From Ciborinia camelliae (taxonomy: Eukaryota > Ascomycota > Leotiomycetes > Helotiales > Sclerotiniaceae), in assembly GCA_025890175.1 (NCBI GenBank), contig JANPYM010000001.1, forward strand, positions 3,935,006 to 3,999,005: a DNA stretch of 64,000 nucleotides. The letters are read 5' to 3'. Shown piece after piece: positions 27,292 to 40,110 of the stretch. Each line of letters starts with the position of its first letter. The stretch's first letter is position 1. The notes under the pieces are model-generated. The model worked only from the letters and a program-made list of their open reading frames with translations, had not been told where the DNA came from and did not search any database. Both the position numbers and the translations under genes were made by a program.

Positions 27292-30200
27292 TTAATACTT
27301 TTTTAAAATTGAGTTGATTATATATATATGTAAATAAAAGTTTGTAAGGAATTTAAATAAAGAAATTTGTTTTATTTATTTATTAATTTATTATTTATAT
27401 TAAAATATAATATATTAAGATATTATTTTGAATTTTATAAAATATAAAATGTTATATATTATTTTTATTTATTTTTAATAATTTATAATTAAAAAGTTAT
27501 TGATTTTTTATTTTTTGTTTTTTTTATTTATTTATTGATTTTAAATTTGTAATAATTAATATTAATAAAATTCGTTAATATTAAATAATATTTCGATTTG
27601 GTTATAATATTAATTAAATTAATATTGTTATTGATTTATTTGATTTTTGTAATTTTTTTTTGTTTATAAAATTATTGAAAATATATAATATTAATTATTA
27701 ATTTTTTTTTTATAATAATATTAAATTTTATAATACAATTATAAAATAACTTAAAATTGATATATATAACAAATAATATAATAATTAATATAATTTTGTT
27801 AATAATGTTTTTAAATACAATAATAATATCAAAATTTAATATTAAAATATAAAGTTTGGCAATTAATATATTATATATTATTTTTTTGTATTTAACAGAT
27901 AATCAATAAAAAATATTAATATTTTTGAATTTATTAATTAATATAATAATATATTTTATTTATAAAAAATAATTTTTGTTATCAATAAATAATATATTAA
28001 TAAATATAATAAATTAAAAAAAATTGATATTAAAAAATATAAATATAAATTTTTTTGTAATATTATTTTTTTGTTATTAAAATTATTTGTTTAAAAACTT
28101 TATATTTTTTTTAATAAAGTTAATAATTTATACGGCGAAAAAAAAATTATATATCGATTTTAATTGGAAGATTATATTAATGTAAATAATACAGATTTAT
28201 TAATTAATAAATTAATTTTTTGAAATAATTTTTTTTTGTATTTTGTTTTTATTTTTTGATATATTTTGATAATAAATTTAAACAAATTAAATTCGTTTAA
28301 TCTGGTTTTTTTGAGTTAAATAAATATATTTTTTTTAGATTTAAATGATAATATAATTATTAAATTAAAAAAGTATTTCAACAATTATTTGTTTTTTAGG
28401 TTTTGAAAAAAATTTGGCTTTATTTTGTTTAATTTGTTTAAATATTGTGAAAATCAGGTTAGTGATAATAAAAATATTATTAATTTATAATTTAATAAGA
28501 TTGAAATTGTTTATAGTTAAATAAAACAAATATATATTATAAATTAAAATAATTATATTAAATTTATTAATATAATAGTTTTAATATATATAAAATCAAT
28601 AATTATTGATTTTAAAAATTTTATAAAAAAGTTTGTAGATAAAAAGTATTTTTTTTTATAGCAATTTTATTTTAGTTAATAAATGAATATAGAAGGATTG
28701 AATTATTTTTATAATAGATTATATATAGATTTAAAAAATGTTTTGAAATAAAATTGTTAAATTCTTTTTTTTTCAAAAACTAATATAAAAAACTAATAAT
28801 AAATATTAGTTATATTATTAAATTATAAATGATTAAATAAAAATAATAATTTTTTTATTATTATTATATATTTATATAATTAATTTAAATTTTTTGAAAG
28901 TTTTATTTGTTTTTAAATTTTTAATTTTATTAATAAAACAAAAATTAAAAATTCTTTAATTTTATAGAATTTTGTTAATATTTATAATTTAAAAGATTTG
29001 TTTTTTAGTAAAACCGATAAGTTTTTTTTATTATAATTTAATATAATAATTTGGATTAATATTTAAAACAAAAATATTATAATTGTTTTATATATAAATT
29101 ATAATTTATAATTATATTTTATTAATTTGAAAATCAATTTTAAAACAAATATGTTTGTATAATTAAAATTGTAATTAATTAATTAATAATATAAAATTTA
29201 ATTAAAAAAAAATTTTGATTTAAAAAACATTTTTAAATTTAATTGTTATTATATTTAATAATATTTTAATTAATTTTTTATAATATAATTAAATTTAAAT
29301 TATACAAAAATAAATTAATTTTTGAAATAATTTAATTATATATATAATATTTTTAATACTAATAAATCAATATAATCTAATTTATTTATTACAAATTATT
29401 AAATTCGCTTTTTTATAAATTATAATTTTAAAATTAAATAATAAATTATAAATAAATAATATATTAAAATTATTATACTAATTCAATATATTATTAATTT
29501 ATCTTTTAATATAAATATATAAAACTTTTTTTATTACCTTACAAATTATTTTAATATATTAAATAATATTAAAAATAAATACATTTATAATTATTATTCT
29601 CAAAAATATATTATATACCAAAAATATAAATATCAATTTATTCAAATTAATAATATCATTAATAATCTTAATAATTATTTATAATTTTATATTTTATAAT
29701 AATATATTATTTGTTTTATTATTAATAATTTTTTATATTCTACAAAATGATTTATAATAATATTTTACAAAACTAATAAACCAATAAATTTTAATTAATA
29801 CAACTTTTATTATAATAATTATGAAAATAATATTATAAATAAATTTTTAAAAAACAAATTATATCTTTATATTATAAATAATATTATTAAAAAAATTAAT
29901 ATATATATTAATCCAAAAATATTTTAAAACATTTTAAATATATTTTATAAAAATATTAATAAAAAATTTCATTATTTAATAACTAGTTTTTTTATTAATA
30001 ATATAAAAAATAAGTTTATTATTTAAATATATAATATCAATATATACAAAATAATTAAATTTAGTTTAATTACAAATATTAAATTTGAATTTATTTAAAA
30101 TATTATTGTAAATTTGATATTAATAATAGAATTTGTTAATTTCCTTAAAAATCTAAAAATCAATATTATATCCTATATATTTCAAAATTTTATTAAATTT

Positions 30201-33200
30201 ATAAATTGATAAATAATTAAAATAATAATATAATTAATATAATTTAAATTTAATTAAATAATATATCTATATAAACAAATCGAAAATATTTTTTCAATAT
30301 AAAAAATATAACCAAATCTACAAAGTATTAAATAAATTAATTTAAAATTACTTTTTTTGATTAATTAATTTATAATATTATTATAATAAATTTAAAATTT
30401 ATTTATATTTATTAATAACAAAAAAAATAATATATTAATTAATACAATATAAAACTTAATTATATCAATTAATAAAAATAATATTATAAAATTTATAAAT
30501 ATAATAAAATCAATTCCAAATATAATATTTATATTTTCTATAATATTTTAATTAAATTTAATATTACAAATTTTTTGAAAAATCAAAAATTATTATAATT
30601 TTATAATAAAACATTTTAATATTTTTAAATCAATTATAATACTATAAAATTGATTTTTATTATATTATTCGAAATTAAAAAATATATTAAATAATATTGT
30701 ATCAAATTATATAAAATATAAAAAAGTTGTTTTTGCAAATTGTTAAATAAATTTTTTTGAATTAATAAATTTTATTTAAATAATAAAAGTTAACAAAAAA
30801 TTGATATAAATTAAAATTGAAAAATTCTTCTATAAATTTTATATAATAATAATATTAATATTTATATTTTAAACAAAAATTTTAAATTAAATTTGTTTTA
30901 TATAATTATTAATTATATTAATAATAATAATATAATAAATAATTTTGTATTTTTAATTTTTATAATTTTCCTTAATTTTTTATTATTTTATAATTAAATG
31001 ATTTTTTAAATAATAATTTTTTTTTAAATAAACAAAATAAAAAATATTAAAATCCTTATATCAAAAATATAATTAAAATTTATATTATAAACTATTATAT
31101 ATTTATTATTATTTACAAAAAAACAATTAAAAATAATTATTAAAATTTTTATATAATAATTAACTTTTATTATAATAAAAATATTTATTTATAAAAAATT
31201 GCTTTATATCTTTATTAATTTATTTTCAATTAATAATATTTAATTACAAATTTGATTAAAAGAAATTAAAATTTAATATAAAAAAAATATATATAATTCT
31301 ATATAATTTAATAATATAATAAATATTAAATAATTTAATTCAAAAAAAACTTTTGTTCTAAAAATTCGGAAATAATTTATAAAACAAAACTTTTATTTTA
31401 ATAAAAAAAAATTCAAAATATTTATTATAAATTTTATTTAATTATTATCTTTTAATTAATTATAATATTATTTTATATTATTAATTTTAAATAAATTATT
31501 AATAATTTTTGTTTTTAAAATATATAATTATATAAATATATATTATATTAAAAATAATAAATAATTTAATAATATTATAATAATAATAATTTAAAACTAA
31601 TTTTTTTAATATAATCGAAAATATTTATAATTATTAATTATAAATTTTTTTTAAATATTTATAAACATTAATAAAGATTATATATTTATAAATAAAACTA
31701 TTAATATTTATTTTAAAATACTTTATATTATTAAAATATAATTTATTTATATTAATTATATAATTATAATATCTTTAATACTAAAATCCTGATTTTTTAA
31801 TTAAATAAATAATATAACAAAAAAATAATACAATTAAAAAAAATAAAAATAAAGTTACAAATATACCGTAAAATTAAACAATATATAAATTATAAAATAA
31901 TAAAATATAATTATATAACTAATTTCGATTTCTATAAAAAATAATATCAAATAATAAATTCTAATTTAATAAAAATTATTTCTATTAAATAAATAATAAA
32001 AATCTTTATTACTCAAAATAAAATTAATATTATTAAATTTATTTGAAATAAAAAAAAGAAAATTAAATATAAATATTCTTCTAAAATACTATATTATTAA
32101 CAAAGTTTATCCTATACCAATCTATATCGTAAAACAAAGATTATATATATTAATATAAATCAATCTCTATAAATCATAATATTATAATCAATTATAAAAT
32201 TAAAAACTATATAAAATATAATTACAAAATAAGTTTTAAGGATTTTTTAATTAATCGTAAATACTTTACTTTAAACTAAAATCCTTAAATATAATTATAA
32301 TCCAAATTTTAATATAATTCTATTAATATAAAAAATAATCTAAAATTAAATAAATAATTAAAAAAATTTATACTAAACTTTTTTTTTTATTTTAAAAAAG
32401 ATTTAAAAAATTTATTAATAATTAATAATTTTAAATTTAATTAATAAATAAAAAAAATATAATTAAAAAATATAAAAATATATAAATACAAAAAATAATT
32501 AATTTTCTAAAATTAAAATTTCTTTTTTTTATAAACTATTTATTAAAATTGTTTTATAATTTAATTAATAAAATCTTTTTATTATAATAATTCAAATAAA
32601 ATAATAAAAACTCTAATATTTAAATCGATATATATTTTATTATATCAAAATTTTATATATATACAATTTAAATTAATCTTATTAATTTTTTTAAAAATAT
32701 TAAAATCAAATAATTTAAAATTATTCTTAAAAATATATAAAAAATCAATATTAATAAAATTTTTTTTTTAATATTAAATTTATTTAAAAAAAAAAATCTT
32801 AAATATTTTGTATAAAAATTTTTAATAAATTAAATTTATTTTTAAAAAATAATTTATTAAACCTATATTTTTTCAAAATATCGAAAATTATTTTAACAAA
32901 AAATCTTGAAATTGATTTCAATAAAAATAAATTGAGAATTACAAAAATTAATAATAATTTAAATTTATCAATTAATCCCAAAATTTTAAAATTTATTAAT
33001 TTTCCAAATTGGATTTATAAAAAAATCATTATTAATTAAATAAATTAATAAAAAATAAAATATAAAATTTTAATAAAAAAAAATATAAAAATCTAAAATT
33101 TGTATATTATAATTAAATAATTATAAATTATTTTAAATAAAAATCTATAATATTTAAATTGTTCGATATTTTTATAAAACTTACATATAATAATTTCTAA

Positions 33201-33758
33201 AATTATAAAAAATCTTAAATAAATATTAAACAAAATAAAATCAAAAAATAGAATATTTAAATTTATAATAAACAAAAAATATAAAAATAATAAATTTTTA
33301 TAAAATATCTCAAAGAAATTAGATTTTAATAAAAAATCAATAAAAAATATAAAAATAAAAATATACAAATTTTGTTTACTATCTTTTTTAAAAAAAATTA
33401 TAATAATTATATTACACCAAAAAATATAAATAAATAAATAAATAAAAAAAATATAATAATAAATTTTTATTTAATTTAAATTAAAATATAATAAATACAA
33501 AATTTAATTCTTAATAAATAATATTACACCAAAAATAATATATTTAAATTATAATAATATATTTAATATTAATAACGTTTTTTATACCAAAATAATTAAA
33601 ATTTAAAGTTTTTTAAATTTTTTTTAATCTTATAAAAAACGTTTATTAATATTTAATTAAATTATTTATATACAAATATTAACAACATTTTATAATAATA
33701 AAATTAAATTTTTTTTAATTATAACTTAAATTTCTAATTTATAAAATTTATTAATTAA

Positions 33759-33981
33759 TATCAATTTATCTCAAAATAATAAATATATATATATAATAAT
33801 AAAATAATTAATAATAATAAATATAAAACTTATTATAATATTAATAATATTCTAACTAAAAGGGTGCGGGTAAAAGCACCCTAATATAGACGCATACCGC
33901 GCCTAGCCCGCGCTAGCGCGCGCGCAGGCGAAAGCACGTGACAGGGTCACGTGACTGACAGGGGTGACCCCTGTCACAACA
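33759..33981. repeat. Right LTR of the nested element, mosaic of mutated and intact halves
   Basis: 223 bp. The first about 105 bp are G-to-A mutated. From about 33865 the sequence is GC-rich with CGCG runs and is close to the solo LTR at 47130-47352. It ends CTGTCACAACA. Confidence 0.92.
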
Positions 33982-35398
33982 AATATTATAAAAAAATTAA
34001 TAAATTAAAAAAAATTTAAATAAAATCCAAATTAAAAAATATAAAAAATTTTGAATTTATAAAATATTAATAATTTATTTTAAAATTAAAAAAAAAATAT
34101 TTTTTTGAAAAATAAATAAATAAAATATTAATATATTAGATTTTAATATTATTTTATATTTATTTTATATTATTTATAATTTATTTTATACAAAAATTTG
34201 AAAATATTAAATTTTATAAAAAATATATATTAAATTAATTGTTTTAATATTATTACAAAAATAATATAAATAATTTAATAATATTCTTTTTTATTAATTT
34301 TAAAATATTAAAATATAACAAAAAATTTATATATTATTAAATTTTTAAAAAAATATATTATATATTTATAATTTAAATATTTTTAATATTAATTTATAAT
34401 ATATTAAAATATTTAAAAAATTTATATTATTATTAATAATTTTAAACGAAATATTTAATATTATAAAATTTATTAAATATTTTAGTAATAAATAATTTAA
34501 AACGTTTTTAAAAATAAATTTAAAGACTTTTCGATATTTTATTTATAATATAATTAAAATATATATTAATTAATAATTTGTTATTTTATTAAATAAATAT
34601 TTTATTAAAAAAAAATTATTGATAATATTATAAATGTTTATTTATTTATTAAAATTAAATAATATAATAATTTATTAATAAAAAATATATATATTATAAA
34701 AAATTATTTTATTATTATATTCAAAAAGAAAATTTTTAATTAATCTAAAAAAACATTTAAATAAAAATAATCCAACTTAAAAAATTTAATTTTTCGTTTA
34801 TTTATATTAAAATTCACAATCTAAAAAAAAATTACAAATTATATAAAATTATTATTAAATAAAACAATTTACATTAATATTATCATTTTTAAAAAAAATA
34901 TAATAAATTTATTAAAATCTAAAAAAAAAAGTTCAATTTTTTATATACTAAAATTTAATTTTTTATTACAATACAAAAAGCTTTTTTTCGTCCATTAATT
35001 TAATTAATATTATAAATAAAAATTAACAAATTTTTAAAATTTAATATAAAAATTATTAATAATAAACTATTATATATAAACTAGATTTCGATTATAAAAT
35101 AATAAAAATTAATATATAAATTAAATATATAAAAAAAGAATATTAGAAATATTGAATAAAAATTTTATATTAAAAATAAAAATATAAAGAAAAAATAAAT
35201 TTATATATTTAAAATATAAAAAAAAAATATTTGTATTTTTGTTTTATATAAATTTAATTTAAAATGTTTTATATACTTATAAAATAAATAAAAATATTGA
35301 AAATCTCTTTTAAAAGAATTTTTTTTTAATATAAAAAAAGCAAAGAGTTTGCTTTTTTTTAATTTGTCCTAAATTTTTATTTAGAATTTATTATTATA

Positions 35399-35592
35399 TA
35401 TTATAATATTAAAATATTAAGATTGAAATATAATATATTACTAAAAAGCTCTTACATTTATAAAAAACAAAGTTTTTTATATATATAAGATAAATAATAT
35501 AACTATACGGCTATATAATCTAGCAAAAAGAAATGCCTAATATTTTAGGCGTAGCCTGAGATCTCAGGCACTCTTCTAAATCTACCATAGCA
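35399..35592. repeat. Right LTR of the outer element
   Basis: 194 bp. Mostly G-to-A mutated at the left, but with unmutated GC-containing words (CGTAGCCTGAGATCTCAGGC) near the right end. It ends CATAGCA before TSD CTTTT. Confidence 0.9.
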
Positions 35593-35597
35593 CTTTT

Positions 35598-37558
35598 TTT
35601 ATTTAATTTAATTTAATTTAATTTATATATATTTTAAAAAAATAAATAAATAAAATAATCAAATCTTATTTAATACAATCTAATAATAAAAAAGCGATAA
35701 AAGAATAAAAAATAAAAAAAAGAGCGATAAAGTAATACCCTTATTCCAATGAAGCTAATGTATATAAGGCCAGCTTACTATTAAAACCATTATATTTATA
35801 TTCTAACTTCTTTATATTTTCTAATTAGCTTTTAAACATTAAATAGCTTTTAAACATTTAATATATTAGAAAGTTTAAATCCTTTATATATTCTAATTGA
35901 TTAAGCTATATTAAGTTAGATCCTTATATAGGCGCTAGTCCGCGCTAGTTCGGCCGTACGTTACAGCCCGTACGGCTTCAATGTACGGTTACATGATTGT
36001 ATCACCAAGTGAGACTGGTAAGAGTATGTAGGTAGATAGTATTCTATAAGGAAAGAAAGAAGGAATTCGTAGAATTTCTTCTTAAATAGACTAGCTCGCT
36101 AGAACTAGGGTTTGATCTAAAGGTAGTGAGTGAGTGATGCTAAGCATTACGTATTTAATTATTATAACCTATTCCATTATAGATTGTACTAACAGTATTT
36201 TATATTTTAAACCTATTAGGTTGATGTTAAATGTTTTATATATTCTCATTAACTTTTTATTATAAAATGATATTGGTAAGGCTTATATAATAGATGTTGG
36301 TTGTATTCTCTAGAGAAGGGAAGAAGGAAAGAAGGAAAAGAAGGAATCCTTCTTAAATAGAATAGCTAGAACGAGGGTTTGAACTATGAACTATTAGTAG
36401 TGATGCTAAGCATTACGTGCTCTAGAAGTATACCCTGCTTTATTACAACAAATGCTTTATATGTTCAAATTGCTTTTAAACATTTAATACGCTGGAAAGT
36501 TCAAATGGCTTTTAGGTTTTACTTGCTTTTAAACATTTAATATATTAGAAAGTTCAAATAGCTTTTAAACATTTAATACGCTTATACTAAAAAGTCCAAA
36601 TATTTTGTTATGTTATGTCGAAATTTGAGAGCTGGGGTTGGAGGTAGAGGGTAGAAGGTGATTATAGAGCGGGCTTGGGGATAAGACAGAGGGTGCTTGT
36701 ATGTATGTGTGTACCTATGTAGGAAGGATTTGTATGTATGTAAGATCTATATGTATACGCAGGCCCCCCGGAGGGTGAGCCGGTACGGGAGGGCGTAGGG
36801 CGTAGGGTGTAGGGCCCGAGTACAAATATTACGTTGTTCACGGGTACTTAGAGGTGGGTGGATAGAGTAGGTAAAGTCGGTAGGTGGGTGGGTGGGTAAA
36901 GTAGAGTAGCTGTGCCGGAAGGATGGGTAGGTGTTGATGGGGGAGGATGGAGGCGGGTCGGGAAATAGTATGGGGGTTTGATGGGGGTGAGGGAGGCGAA
37001 AGGGATATGGGATATGGGATATGGATGGGGTAGGTTGTAAGGGAGTAAGAGGGGATGGATTCGGGACCTGCGTCGTGTAATGCGGATGCGGTAGGAACTT
37101 GGCAACGGTTGGTGTTTGTTGATTTTGGTATTGGTATTACTGTGGATCTTGTTGGTTTGGTGTGGCGGGGTGGGGTGGGGTGAGCGGCTGAAGATTATAT
37201 TTGTTTGTATGTATGTATGTACTTTGTATGCATGATGATTATTGATTATTGAATACCTTTGAGTATTGGGAAGAATTAATAAGAGGTATGAAATTAGATG
37301 AAATGAGATGAGACGAGAATAAAGTAAGCAGTATGACATATCAGGGCTGTCAACTCATTGTTCTTTACCCCATGTGACAAGCTACATACAACACGCGAGT
37401 TTTGACTATCTTGATCTCTAATTTCTAATTTCTAATTTTTAATCTTTAATCTTTAATCTTTAATACTTTTTTCTTCACATGTACAATATGCAGCATGGGG
37501 CTCAAATTCAATTCGGGGTTGCGAATGAGTGTTATAGATCACATCTATATCATTTTGA
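35598..37558. other. Repeat-derived DNA right of the outer retrotransposon
   Basis: 35.6-36.6 kb contains several copies of the CTTTTAAACATTTAATA / AGAAAGTTCAAATG words also present left of the big element, and two copies of a roughly 130-bp unit (listed separately). 36.6-37.35 kb is G-rich, with GTGGGTGG and TATGTATG runs. A 163-aa minus-strand ORF at 36848-37339 is low complexity and is not called. No gene is supported. Confidence 0.55.
36006..36425. repeat. Two direct copies of a ~130-bp unit
   Basis: 36006-36148 and 36290-36425 share, in order, TAGTATTCT, a GAAGGAAAGAAGGAAT purine run, CTTCTTAAATAGA, GCTAGAAC, AGGGTTTGA and a TGATGCTAAGCATTACGT stretch. The spacing is about 280 bp. Confidence 0.75.
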
Positions 37559-38219
37559 TGTTGTAGAAAAGTCAGATGGTATTTAAAAGACTATCTAGTT
37601 ATATATAAGCTATTTATAATAACCTATGATTATTAATAATTAAGTCATACACTATACAGCAGAACCTCTATATAAGGATCCTGTTGAGAGAATGACTCCT
37701 ACGCAGGATCAAGGCGGGCAGCGAAAGTGGTGGAAAGGTTGTAGATTAGAGCTATACAGCGATCTACGACTATATAGTAGGTGATGTGGGGTAGCTACGC
37801 TAAGCTACGCTAAGCTACGCTAAGCTAGACTAGGCTAGGCTAAGCTAGACTAGGCTAGGCTAGTGCTAGTACGTAGTACCTGACTTACTACTTCAACACT
37901 CCCCCAAAGGCAGTACGAAGTGCAAGTGCTAGCTAGCTAATGAATTGAAGCAACTCCCCCAGAATGTGTATCCCAATCTCATATGACGTATGTGGCGTTC
38001 GGGTTGAAACTAAACGCAACGTAACTCCTATACGTTCGGGTTTGAACCTGAAACGTAACTCCCAATACAACGTAAAACACACGCAACGATTTCCTACTAG
38101 TTCCTGCCTAGTACCATCCTACTAGTTCCTGCCTAGTACCACAACGTCGTTCTCCCACTAGTCCGATTCTCATACGTAAGAATTTCCTACTAGTCGTCCT
38201 TCCTCGTTCACCTACTAGG

Positions 38220-38470
38220 TGATCGGCCCTCCCGGCCTCTCACCCCTTTCCCTCTGGGTCACCCTCTCTTCTCCTTTTCTAGTCGTCTCCTACTAGTCTT
38301 CTCCTTCCTACTAGTCGTCTTCTCCTACTAGATGATCGGCCCTCCCGGCCCTCTCATCCTTCCCCTCTGGGTCCCATTCTTCCCCTCTAAGTCCCATCCT
38401 TCCCCTCTGGGTCCCCTATCGTGGTCGGCCCTCCCGGCCCTCCCACTCTCTTCCCCTCTACCCCTATTCC
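38220..38470. repeat. CT-rich internal repeats with GGCCCTCCCGGCC motifs
   Basis: Three GGCCCTCCCGGCC boxes (at about 38224, 38338 and 38426) alternate with TTCCCCTCTGGGTC and CCTACTAGTCGTC units. Confidence 0.75.
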
Positions 38471-38879
38471 CCCCCACGGCGGCGGCGTTTCTAGAACGAA
38501 GATTCAAAATACAGCGAAGTGAAAGAAACCAAGCCGTTGTATACAAAAAACCGTGGCGCGAAGAATAGTGTTGAAAAAATAATCCAAATCCAATCGAAAC
38601 ATATAAAATATACGGCGAAACCATTAAAATCTTATCAACTACCCCCCCAGGCAGATAATGGCTCCCTCGAAAAAGCTGAAACGTATTCAACTGAAACATA
38701 TTCAACTGAAACGTATTCAATAGAACCTTTCTCAAATTCAAAATCTTATAATCTGAAAATCTTATCAACGTTTGAAAATTAAGTAACGAATATATTGTAA
38801 CAGAAAAAACAAAATATAATTATTTTTTAGTATAATATATTTTCAATAAAATTGTAATACTTTTTTTAGATCCGCTATA

Positions 38880-39605
38880 TCGATATTCGAATTGAATATA
38901 TGGTTTTGTAGGTAATTATAAACTAATATACCAATTTCGAGATAACTACTAACTATCAAAATCCGAAAAGTATTTCGATAAAAATGATAGTGATACAACA
39001 ATCTGTATTATAAAATATCTGAATCGAATATATAGCTTTATAAATAATTATAAATTAATATGCTAGTTTCAAGATAATATATCGAAATCTGAAAGTGATA
39101 TTTCAATATAACGAAATCACAAAATTTGAAAATGAAATATATCGAAAATATGATATTCGGTATTCCGATAAGGGCAAATTTTGAAAGTGAAATATATCGA
39201 AGATGTAACGTTCGGCATTTCGATGAGGGCAAATTTTGAAAGTGAAATACACCGTTTGAGGCAAAATTTGAGTGTCGAATTTCGGTATTTCGATGTGGAG
39301 TGATCGGCATCTCGAGAGTATTGTATCGTCGTGAAAGATGTGTTCGATGTGAAAGAGGTATTCGATGCCGAATGATCCGTATGGTTTTGTAGGTAACCAC
39401 AAACTGTATGTACCAGTTTCAAAATGACTGCGAACTAGAAAGATGGAATCAATATCGAAGCATGAAATGCGATCCCGAGCGGATTCGTATCGACGTGAAA
39501 TGCGTTCGATGCCGAATGATTCGTATGGTTTTGTAAGTAACCACAAACTGTATATACCAGTTTCAAAATGACTGCAAACTAAAGGCGAGATCAATATCGA
39601 AGTTC
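38880..39605. repeat. Internal repeat array of the non-coding LTR element
   Basis: Four related units at about 38880-38998, 39010-39110, 39355-39470 and 39489-39605 share ATGGTTTTGTAGGTAA-type and CAGTTTCAAAATGACTG-type words; the first two are more mutated. Between units 2 and 3, a roughly 66-bp unit (GGGCAAATTTTGAAAGTGAA) is tandemly repeated at 39120-39250. Confidence 0.75.
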
Positions 39606-40110
39606 GAATGTGAAATTCGATGAGGGAATAAGAAAGAAGTGAAGAAGTTTAAAATTGAAAAAATATATAGCTCTTTATCAATCACTTTTGTTTCCCAGCG
39701 GATAATCCGCTTCCTTCTCATAAAAAAAAGTTTTGTTTATATAACCCAACACGTTTGTTATACTCCACCAACCTCTGCAAATAAGTTTTGCGGATAGGAC
39801 GTTTTCTTAGCTTGTATTTTAAATGTATAACAATTGTAGACAGCTCTTCTACCTACGCCTATATTCGATTTTACTGAACAGCCTACAATTATTTTACGAT
39901 TGTTGATTCGGTTGAAACACTTATATCCACCCCAAAGTTAACCCAAACTTATAATCGATTAAAAGAATAACTCCTACACAAAATCAAAGCGGACAGTGAA
40001 AGTAATAAAAAGGTTGTAGATTAAAGCTATATAGCGATTTACAATTATATAATAGGTGATATGGAGTAGCTACGCTAAGTTATGTTAAGCTACGCTAAGC
40101 TAGACTAGGC

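Larger units (their letters stand above)
27069..33981. mobile_element. Nested LTR retrotransposon (223-bp LTR family), RIP-degraded
   Basis: Direct repeats at 27069-27291 and 33759-33981 are each exactly 223 bp. They match the better preserved solo copy at 47130-47352 (reverse complement), whose ends are TGTTG...CAACA. TSD AATAT is at 27064-27068 and 33982-33986. Total length is 6,913 bp. The left LTR shows C-to-T, and the left half of the right LTR shows G-to-A, while its right half (from about 33865) is almost unmutated and GC-rich. The interior has no readable ORF; the short ORFs at 32.8-33.4 kb are Phe/Ile/Leu/Lys runs produced by A+T bias. The superfamily cannot be told. Confidence 0.92.
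22061..35592. mobile_element. Outer LTR retrotransposon (194-bp LTR family), RIP-degraded, carrying two nested insertions
   Basis: Terminal direct repeats at 22061-22254 and 35399-35592 are each 194 bp, start TG/TA and end TA/CA, and align once C-to-T and G-to-A changes are allowed. Identical 5-bp flanks CTTTT lie at 22056-22060 and 35593-35597. Subtracting the nested element (6,913 bp plus TSD) and the solo LTR (188 bp plus TSD) leaves about 6.4 kb, a normal autonomous retrotransposon length. The interior is now extremely A+T-rich with stops throughout, so no gag or pol can be read and the superfamily and orientation are unknown. Mutation by RIP is inferred from the pattern of changes. Confidence 0.9.

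Noticed and set aside
32799..33368. Two short ORFs in the nested retrotransposon
   Set aside because: Almost only Phe, Ile, Leu, Lys and Asn: an artefact of extreme A+T content.
22061..35592. Centromere candidate (large, very A+T-rich, gene-free block)
   Set aside because: Its structure is fully explained by two nested RIP-degraded LTR retrotransposons with matching TSDs. Centromere identity would need CenH3 ChIP data.
36848..37339. 163-residue minus-strand ORF
   Set aside because: Pro/His/Thr/Ile low complexity produced by GTGGG and TATG runs; no start context or homology features.
38328..39594. ORFs inside the non-coding LTR element
   Set aside because: They consist of translated tandem repeats (SPLG/LPLW and ETYST runs) and differ in frame between repeat copies.
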